Under the pieces are notes generated by a model. It had not been told where the DNA came from and made no database searches. It saw only the letters and a list, made by a program, of their open reading frames with translations. Shown piece after piece: positions 58,026 through 64,000 of a DNA stretch of 64,000 nt. This stretch comes from Shouchella xiaoxiensis (lineage in GTDB: Bacteria; Bacillota; Bacilli; Bacillales; Bacillaceae_D). The stretch is from the NCBI RefSeq assembly GCF_016907895.1, contig NZ_JAFBCV010000006.1, forward strand, positions 124,001 through 188,000. Reading direction: 5' to 3'. Position 1 is the stretch's first letter, and every line of letters starts with the position of its first letter. Position numbers and translations under genes: made by a program.

Positions 58026-59189
58026 TTATAATGTTGAAATTAAAATGCTGGCAATGGCTACTGAGCCAACTGTTACAGAGGTAAATCCTCCGATAAGCAT
58101 CGGTGGCATTAAATCGTCCATAATTCGTTTTTGTTCCGCCTCGTTCCGTCCCTCACTTCGGCTAATTTCTTCAACAATCAGATAATCACCAGGAAAGCCG
58201 TACAACGCCGTTAACACAACTGGAATGGATTTATTAATGTCCCACTTAAATAGCTTGGCACCAATCACTGCTCCGAGCATCAGGCCAGCAATTCCAATGA
58301 CCATGATCACCATGACGGGAAGAAGCGATGCAACAATCTCACCCCACGTGACGCCGATCAATGAGTTAATGACAACGAAGATTAATGCAATCATCGTAAT
58401 GCCTGAGCTGTTCGCTTTATCCATCGATTTTTCAGGGAAAAAGCGTAGGGCAGCACCTGCAACACCGATGACGAGTGCCCAGAGGCTAGCGTTAATGCCG
58501 GTTAGCTGACCAAGAAAAACAGCAAGGGCACCACCTGCAAAGAGAAGGAAGATAATGACGAAATGGCTCTGCATCCAGGCTTTCGGCAGAAGGTAGCTCT
58601 TCTCCTGCTCCTGTTCCGCTGCATCAACCTCCTCTACTTCAACTGCAGCGGCTGCTTCATCTGTCCGAATTTTCTTTGCATAACGTGAAAGAAAGATCGA
58701 CGTCAGCGGCATGCCGATAAAGTTCTGAATCGTAAAGACGGCAATTGGAACAGCGATTATGGCTGTAAAGCCTGCCTCTCTCAACCCTTCGGAGGTGACG
58801 ATATAGGCAATAATACCGCCCGTTATCGGACCAGCGCCGGCAACCGCCGTTTCATAGTTAAAGAAAAGCGTGACGAGCGTCAAAACACCAACAACGGAAA
58901 ACGTTAAGCCGATTAGCGTAATTAAGACCGCTTGATACTGCTTGTACATCGTTTTTAATGGAATCATTGTTCCTAGATGAACGATTAAGACAGGAACAAG
59001 GACGCCTCCTACCGCAACAAAGGTGGACGCTGCAATATAGGATTCGGGTAAAATGCCTGTCTGTAATAAAACAAATACCGTAGCAACAACAACAAGAAGC
59101 ATTGGGATACGCGCACGAGATTTAATCGAAATGACTTCTCCGATAGCGATAATAGCGATAAACAATAGTGCTAGATAAATAGGCTCCAT
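58026..59189 (-). CDS. Putative transporter (membrane protein of the amidohydrolase locus)
   Basis: The 387-aa protein has about 10-11 hydrophobic segments with an acidic cytoplasmic loop at the middle (AAAVEVEEVDAAEQEQEKSY). It resembles ion-coupled carboxylate or amino-acid transporters that form two repeats, with VGGVLVPVLIVHLGTMIP and AVAGAGPITGGIIAYIV. I do not assign a family name. The start is ATG 59189 with AGAGGGGGATTCGGC before it; longer readings lack a site. It is probably co-transcribed with the amidohydrolase gene. Confidence 0.75.
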   Translation of the reverse strand: MEPIYLALLFIAIIAIGEVISIKSRARIPMLLVVVATVFVLLQTGILPESYIAASTFVAVGGVLVPVLIVHLGTMIPLKTMYKQYQAVLITLIGLTFSVVGVLTLVTLFFNYETAVAGAGPITGGIIAYIVTSEGLREAGFTAIIAVPIAVFTIQNFIGMPLTSIFLSRYAKKIRTDEAAAAVEVEEVDAAEQEQEKSYLLPKAWMQSHFVIIFLLFAGGALAVFLGQLTGINASLWALVIGVAGAALRFFPEKSMDKANSSGITMIALIFVVINSLIGVTWGEIVASLLPVMVIMVIGIAGLMLGAVIGAKLFKWDINKSIPVVLTALYGFPGDYLIVEEISRSEGRNEAEQKRIMDDLMPPMLIGGFTSVTVGSVAIASILISTL

Positions 59190-59314
59190 GCCGAATCCCC
59201 CTCTGTCAATGTGGTGCATTGCTCGTTGACGAAAGAGTCTGAACAAATGCTTGTTACCCACTATAGTAGAAATAGAAAGACAATTCTATAGCTTTATTCG
59301 ACAAAGTTCACTGC

Positions 59315-61093
59315 TTATTTTTGTCCATCGTCGCTAAATGGGTTGATTTCTAAATAGTGCGCGATTTTCAAAGCCAGATGGATGTCGAAGCTTTGATTAA
59401 CGGATAAGTTCGTAATCCCAAGCAGTTCATAGATTTTTTTTAAGCGGTATTTGACTGTATTAACATGTACGTACAGCTCTAGCGCTGCTTCTTTTAACCG
59501 TTGCCCTTGTTCTAAATAAACAAAGAGCGTCTTCACTAAATCACCGCTCGCATCATGATCAATGATGGGCCCAATTTTATCAGAAACGTACTGGGTTAAG
59601 TCAGCTTCATTCATATCTAAAAACAAGCGATACGGTCCAAGAGAATCATACGTTATCACCTGATTCGTTCGCTGTTTTCGCTGCAAATAGTGAATGGCAC
59701 GGACCGCTTCAGCGTGAGCGTCCTTTGCCGCAGAAAGAAGGTTGACGGGGCGCCCAATCCCAGCATAGCTGGAAAGCGTCCATTTCTGTTCAGCGTAGCC
59801 AAGCAATTCTTGTAGAAAGGTTTCAATTCCCAGAAACGATTGCTTCGGTGAAACGACAAATAAGAAGGTTAAATCAAAGTGTCGTTCATAGACGATTGCT
59901 GTTTCATGAAGCTTAGACAATTCATAATAGACTTTGCGCATCAACTGTTGCTTCATTCGATTGTACAAAGGCATCGGAACACGACCGTGTTCTACCTGGA
60001 CCTTCGCTACAACATAGTGTTGATGAAGCCCTGTTGGTAAATGCATTAACAAGTCTTGGCTCGGCCCTTCAGGTTGTTTTGAATGAATCATCATCTCTAA
60101 CAATCGTCCTGTATACATTAAATCATTTACATCCTGTTTCTCTCGTTGGTGGAGCTCCATCACAAATAGCGGGAGTGCCTGTTCAATCGCAACCTTATCT
60201 AGTGGGTTAAGCAAGGCCTGTTTACTGCCAATAAGAATAAGCAGTCCGATCGGCTCCCCATCAAGCTGTATCGGAAACGAATAGAGCTCGATCTCTCCTC
60301 TACCAGTTGACCACGTTTGCATACTAAAGTTTCTCGTCACAAATAGCGATTCAATCATTTCAGCTAAAAGTTCGTCAGGAAGAGTCTGCGCCCGCTGCTC
60401 AGGAAAACGAGATAATTCTTCTCCGAATTCATTAAACACAACAACATCTTTAGAAAGCAAACGAGCAAGTGCGGCAGTAATGTCCCCCAAACCACCATAG
60501 CTCAGCGATACGCGCGATAGCGCTTGGTGAATCTCCTGAGTCCGCTTGTTCTGCGAATACAACCGCGCATTTTCCACCGCAATGGAAGCTTGACGCGCGA
60601 AGGTTTCTAGCAAATCCAAATCATGCGCCTCAAACGTGCGGTTGCGTTCAAAAATATCAACCGTAAGCACCCCGATACATGTGCCATCGGAAAGGTGGAG
60701 CGGAACGGAAATGGCGCTAACTGGATAAGCAAGCTCCACAAGAGATTGCTCATAATAGTGGGCATTCAATTGACTTAAGTTCGCCATACCAGCCTTCGTA
60801 TCTCCAAGCTGGGAATAGATGCTGCCTTTTTTCTGTTGAAACGTCTTCCCACTCATGCCTTCACCCGGCTTTAAGCGAACCTTTCCCAACGCATCCATCG
60901 TAAACCCAATCGCGCTTTCCGCGTAAAGGACGTTCTGCTGCTCATCGTATAAGAACAAGACGCCAGCCGTTGAGCCGTCAATAACTTGCAACGCTTCTTG
61001 CAAGAGCTGGCGCAAGACATCTGGCAGTTCCCTCGTCGTACTTAATACACGAATTGACGCCATTAAGCTGTTTAGTTGTTTTTCCGTTTTCAT
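59315..61093 (-). CDS. GAF-PucR-type transcriptional regulator (CdaR-like HTH)
   Basis: The 592-aa protein combines an N-terminal GAF domain (residues about 15-170, STAGVLFLYDEQQNVLYAES) with a long linker and a PucR C-terminal helix-turn-helix (LKEAALELYVHVNTVKYRLK near residues 545-575). PucR-type activators control catabolism of purines, imides and related compounds. It is upstream of the transporter-amidohydrolase pair on the same strand, so it probably regulates them. The ligand sensed by GAF is unknown. Confidence 0.85.
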   Translation of the reverse strand: MKTEKQLNSLMASIRVLSTTRELPDVLRQLLQEALQVIDGSTAGVLFLYDEQQNVLYAESAIGFTMDALGKVRLKPGEGMSGKTFQQKKGSIYSQLGDTKAGMANLSQLNAHYYEQSLVELAYPVSAISVPLHLSDGTCIGVLTVDIFERNRTFEAHDLDLLETFARQASIAVENARLYSQNKRTQEIHQALSRVSLSYGGLGDITAALARLLSKDVVVFNEFGEELSRFPEQRAQTLPDELLAEMIESLFVTRNFSMQTWSTGRGEIELYSFPIQLDGEPIGLLILIGSKQALLNPLDKVAIEQALPLFVMELHQREKQDVNDLMYTGRLLEMMIHSKQPEGPSQDLLMHLPTGLHQHYVVAKVQVEHGRVPMPLYNRMKQQLMRKVYYELSKLHETAIVYERHFDLTFLFVVSPKQSFLGIETFLQELLGYAEQKWTLSSYAGIGRPVNLLSAAKDAHAEAVRAIHYLQRKQRTNQVITYDSLGPYRLFLDMNEADLTQYVSDKIGPIIDHDASGDLVKTLFVYLEQGQRLKEAALELYVHVNTVKYRLKKIYELLGITNLSVNQSFDIHLALKIAHYLEINPFSDDGQK

Positions 61094-61275
61094 GAATGCA
61101 CCGCCTTACAAGTGGTTCAATCTAGCATAAGGGAAGGAAGGGGGATTGGCTAGTGTTTTTGGAGGGGGAGATGTTGGGAATGTCTTAAATCGAGACTACT
61201 AGATCTTAACTTAGCAGGAATAGAGGAAATGGGTATCCGCGCTATACTAAATGGAAGAATGAGAGGAGGAGCTTC

Positions 61276-63072
61276 ATGAAACCTTTAATGAAAGCGTTTG
61301 CTTTTTTGGTGGTTATTTTATTTGGAAGTTTGACTGTGACGGATGCTCATGGAGAGACACATGATTTGCCATTATTCTACTATGAACAGACAATCATTGA
61401 TCCAGAACAGATGATGTATGATCCGACGGGAGAGTATGATTTCCCGACAGTCATTCGCGCTGAAGATTATTTTGACGAACCTCTTGGAATTTACTACATG
61501 TATTACGGCCCGCATGATAGACCTGGCGGGATTGCTCTTGCTTATGCGGATTCCATTGAGGGTCCATGGATTGATTATAGTGGAAATCCAATTATCGCAA
61601 GAGATTGGCAACCTCATTACAGTGTATCCCACGTTGCTTCAGCACACCCAATTTGGAATGAAGAGGAAGAGAAATTGTTTCTCTATTTCCACGGAGAAAA
61701 TTCAGTAACGCGCCTTGCTACATCTGAAGATGGCATTTATTTTGATTATGAGCAAGTTGTCATCAGTACGAGTGATTTTACTGGAATTAATGAAGCCTCT
61801 TATGCGCGGGTATTTGAGCATGAACTTGAAGGGAAAGACAATCGTTACGTGATGACGTTGATGGGAAATAACAATGGCACGAGGAAAATCTATTTAGCAT
61901 GGTCAAAAGATGGACGTGAATGGGAGACGCAGCAGGAACCGCTGATTTCACCTCAACCTGGCCAAGGCGGCAATCTATCCGGTGCGTATTACTTCCCTTA
62001 TAACGGAAATCATTATGTAACGGTTCACGGAGGATCTGGTAATCAATATGTAATCGATGTTGGTGAAAATTTTGATCAGGAAATTCATTTAGGCGCTTAT
62101 TATCAGCCAGGACAAGATTCTCCAGAGAACGGACGAGCTGCCTCTCGTTCCTATATCTACTCGGAGAATGAGCTTTACATGGTCTATGAAGCAGGACAGC
62201 GTGGTTCAACAAAAATTGCGCTTGCTCGAGCCATTTATGACGAAGAATTAAAGGAAATGGCTAAAGTCACACTTCGATCCACGGATGTCGTTTCCTCAAC
62301 GAATAGCGAAATTGAATTTGAATTAATAGCCGAACGTTACGATGGATCGCTGATTGATCAGCAGGAGTTGGTAATTGAACTAACGTCAAGTGATCAGTCA
62401 ATCGTTCGCATTGATCAGGGAAAGCTCTATTCAGCTTCAGAAGGATTTGCAACGGTTGAAGCCGAAGTGTATTACAACGGAAAACGTCTTACAACAAACT
62501 CTATCTTATTTGAGGTTCGGGAAGGGGAGGTATGGAACGTCATTGACGAATTCTTTGTTGATTATACAAGGCGTTGGCAAATTGCTAAGGGCAGCACGGC
62601 TCAAGGGACGATTGAGCAAGGGGCTGGGTTCGTTGACATTAAGGAAAGCCGAAGAGGGAGTGGTTCCTTTCATTACCTCACTCACACCGGATTTCACTTG
62701 CCTGATTATCACTTTACCCTTGAAGCCGAGCTTGCTGTACTGGGACCGAGCCATGGAAACGAAATTAGTATTAGACAAGGTAACCAGCAGAAATCAATCT
62801 TTATCAAGTATGATGGTGAAAGAGGCTGGATTCAAGACAGACTGAATCAGCCGACGGTCTCAGTCGAAGTTGATCCAACCGTGCAAGCCCGCTATACGAT
62901 TGTTTCAACAGGAAGAACGACGCACGATGTGTATCGTGATGATGAGTACTTATTCCAGTCATCATCGACCGCACAATCGGGGCAAGACCTGATAAAAATA
63001 GGAGTGGATTCACAAGGTGACGCAGAAATGCGTGTTGAAGCGCTTCGAATTCAAACCAATGCTAGTGAGTGA
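61276..63072 (+). CDS. Secreted glycosidase-like protein, five-bladed propeller (GH43-like)
   Basis: The 598-aa precursor has a signal peptide (MKPLMKAFAFLVVILFGSLT, cleavage probably near TDAHGE). Residues about 30-330 show propeller-type repeats with YDPTGEYDFPTVI, YYMYYGPHDRPGG and YAPH-like HVASAHPIWNEEE, as in beta-fructosidase/arabinanase folds. Residues about 345-430 look like a bacterial Ig-like domain, and 435-590 like a jelly-roll carbohydrate-binding domain. GAGAGGAGGAGCTTC precedes ATG 61276. Substrate is not known. A terminator and a response regulator follow. Confidence 0.7.
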   Translation: MKPLMKAFAFLVVILFGSLTVTDAHGETHDLPLFYYEQTIIDPEQMMYDPTGEYDFPTVIRAEDYFDEPLGIYYMYYGPHDRPGGIALAYADSIEGPWIDYSGNPIIARDWQPHYSVSHVASAHPIWNEEEEKLFLYFHGENSVTRLATSEDGIYFDYEQVVISTSDFTGINEASYARVFEHELEGKDNRYVMTLMGNNNGTRKIYLAWSKDGREWETQQEPLISPQPGQGGNLSGAYYFPYNGNHYVTVHGGSGNQYVIDVGENFDQEIHLGAYYQPGQDSPENGRAASRSYIYSENELYMVYEAGQRGSTKIALARAIYDEELKEMAKVTLRSTDVVSSTNSEIEFELIAERYDGSLIDQQELVIELTSSDQSIVRIDQGKLYSASEGFATVEAEVYYNGKRLTTNSILFEVREGEVWNVIDEFFVDYTRRWQIAKGSTAQGTIEQGAGFVDIKESRRGSGSFHYLTHTGFHLPDYHFTLEAELAVLGPSHGNEISIRQGNQQKSIFIKYDGERGWIQDRLNQPTVSVEVDPTVQARYTIVSTGRTTHDVYRDDEYLFQSSSTAQSGQDLIKIGVDSQGDAEMRVEALRIQTNASE

Positions 63073-63080
63073 CCGAGGAT

Positions 63081-63109
63081 GAACCTTCTAATCAAGAAGG
63101 TTCTTTTTC
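63081..63109 (+). terminator. Terminator of the glycosidase-like gene
   Basis: GAACCTTCT pairs with AGAAGGTTC, followed by TTTTTCT. Confidence 0.75.
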
Positions 63110-63130
63110 TATAAAAAAGGAGGGATAAAC

Positions 63131-63856
63131 GTGTATAAAGTTGTTATTGCCGAAGACGAGAAAATGATACGAAAAGGACTCGTCACAATTGTTGATCAAC
63201 TCGTTAGCGATTTTACCGTTATTGGTGAGGCCGACAATGGAGAGAAGGCGCTTGAACTGCTTGCTCATGACTGCCCTGATGTCTTGCTGACAGATATTCG
63301 AATGCCTAAAAGAGACGGGCTTTCATTAATGAAAGAAGTTCGAGATTATTTTCCAAAGGTGCGCATTGTCATCGTAAGTGGTCACGAAGAATTTTCCTAT
63401 GCTCAGCAAGCCATACTGCATGGGGTGAGTCGCTATATATTAAAGCCAATTGATCGAACAGAAGTGGTAGCTGCTTTTGAAGAGATTAAAGCTAGCTTAA
63501 GTGAGGTGGAAGAGAATCTTCATGAAGATCAGTTAATCCAGCAAGTAGACGCCTATATTAAAACGCATATAGACCAAGACATAACATTAACAGATGTGGC
63601 TAAGCTCGTGCATTTACATCCAACTTATTTCAGCCAATGGTTTAAGGACAAGAGCGGGAAGAACTTCTCTACCTATGTCACCGAAAGAAGGTTGAAGCGA
63701 GCTGAGACGTTGCTGGATCAAACCAATCTGCGCATCTACGAGATCGCGAGAATGTCAGGTTATCAAAGCCAGAAACATTTTATGAAGCTGTTTAAGAAAG
63801 AGAAGCAGTGTACACCAACGCAATACAGAAAAAAGATGTTTATGCAACAAGAGTGA
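63131..63856 (+). CDS. AraC-type two-component response regulator (YesN-like)
   Basis: The receiver domain (residues 1-120) has the acidic pair in VVIAEDEKMIR, the phospho-acceptor aspartate in VLLTDIRMPKRDGL and the lysine in YILKPIDRTE. The C-terminal 100 residues form an AraC DNA-binding domain (LTDVAKLVHLHPTYFSQWFK and IYEIARMSGYQSQKHFMKLF). At 241 aa it lacks the long middle region of many YesN proteins. The start is GTG 63131 after AAGGAGGGATAAAC. The sensor kinase gene follows, so they form a pair that probably controls sugar genes. Confidence 0.93.
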   Translation: MYKVVIAEDEKMIRKGLVTIVDQLVSDFTVIGEADNGEKALELLAHDCPDVLLTDIRMPKRDGLSLMKEVRDYFPKVRIVIVSGHEEFSYAQQAILHGVSRYILKPIDRTEVVAAFEEIKASLSEVEENLHEDQLIQQVDAYIKTHIDQDITLTDVAKLVHLHPTYFSQWFKDKSGKNFSTYVTERRLKRAETLLDQTNLRIYEIARMSGYQSQKHFMKLFKKEKQCTPTQYRKKMFMQQE

Positions 63857-63868
63857 GGTGGGAAAAGC

Positions 63869-64000
63869 ATGTCACTGAGACCGAAGATTATCGTCTTGTT
63901 TCTTGCAATTGTGTTAATCCCTTTAAATCTGTTAGGAATGATTACGTATGCGTATTTCTCGAAAACGCTGGAGGATCAAACATACCATTATACGGTACAA
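63869..64000 (+). CDS. Sensor histidine kinase, YesM-like, N-terminal fragment (runs off the window)
   Basis: Only 44 codons are inside the window: MSLRPKIIVLFLAIVLIPLN then LLGMITYAYFSKTLEDQ. This is a typical signal-anchor and the start of an extracytoplasmic sensor loop of YesM-type kinases. GTGAGGTGGGAAAAGC precedes the ATG. It follows the response regulator by 12 bases. The kinase domain is not visible, so the call depends on position. Confidence 0.75.
   Translation, partial: MSLRPKIIVLFLAIVLIPLNLLGMITYAYFSKTLEDQTYHYTVQ

Noticed and set aside
1-64000. CRISPR array, tRNA or rRNA genes, complete insertion sequence
   Set aside because: No regularly spaced repeats, no cloverleaf with CCA-type context, no rRNA-like stretches and no transposase frame were seen.

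Overview
The window looks like chromosome of a low-GC Bacillaceae species, most like the alkaliphilic Bacillus/Shouchella group. The support is gatCAB, an RlmCD-type methyltransferase, Sda-like sporulation-kinase inhibitors, a Bacillus-type Fur box, cre-like sites, AGGAGG-type ribosome binding sites with frequent TTG/GTG starts, and many short lipoproteins. The genus is inference. No rRNA, tRNA, CRISPR array or complete insertion sequence was seen.

Layout. (a) 75-5217: a D-amino-acid salvage operon (Na+ symporter, D-threonine aldolase/D-serine dehydratase-like enzyme, D-aminoacylase, RidA-type protein, DinB-type protein). (b) 5467-14523: housekeeping genes, namely gatCAB, a diacylglycerol kinase, two membrane proteins, alr, a flavodoxin under a Fur box, and rlmCD. 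(c) 15023-21506: an acid-sugar operon (DUF1537 kinase, GntR regulator, zinc-type dehydrogenase, TRAP transporter, class II aldolase-type decarboxylase). (d) 21525-25100: gene-poor DNA with a candidate type I toxin, a 43-aa ORF overlapping an Sda-like gene, small-RNA candidates and small lipoproteins. (e) 25231-30481: a MEDS protein, a flagellin, and a phage-like control module (ImmA-type protease, Xre-type repressor with an operator array, zinc-ribbon protein, amidase) with LexA-like boxes. (f) 30538-35434: a chitobiose/cellobiose PTS operon with a divergent GntR regulator and a ChbG deacetylase. (g) 35547-40280: small membrane genes, a PAS chemoreceptor-like protein, a second 43-aa/Sda-like pair, an AimR-like receptor. 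(h) 41365-44263: an array of five paralogous small membrane proteins with duplicated and decayed pieces. (i) 44463-55875: an IclR-controlled organic-acid cluster (CoA-transferase, HMG-CoA-lyase-like enzyme, TctCBA uptake, RraA-like protein, two dehydrogenases), then a BASS transporter and a GlcD-like oxidase. (j) 56068-64000: a pyrophosphohydrolase, an amidohydrolase with a transporter and PucR-type regulator, a secreted glycosidase-like protein, and an AraC-type response regulator with the start of its kinase.

The catabolic operons each pair uptake with enzymes and a regulator. Most unusual are the duplicated convergent 43-aa/Sda-like pairs, the orphan AimR-like receptor behind a 13-bp-arm inverted repeat, the SOS-like protease/repressor/amidase module, and the membrane-protein array beside a decayed ORF. 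All functions are inferred from reading the sequence; no database search was run.
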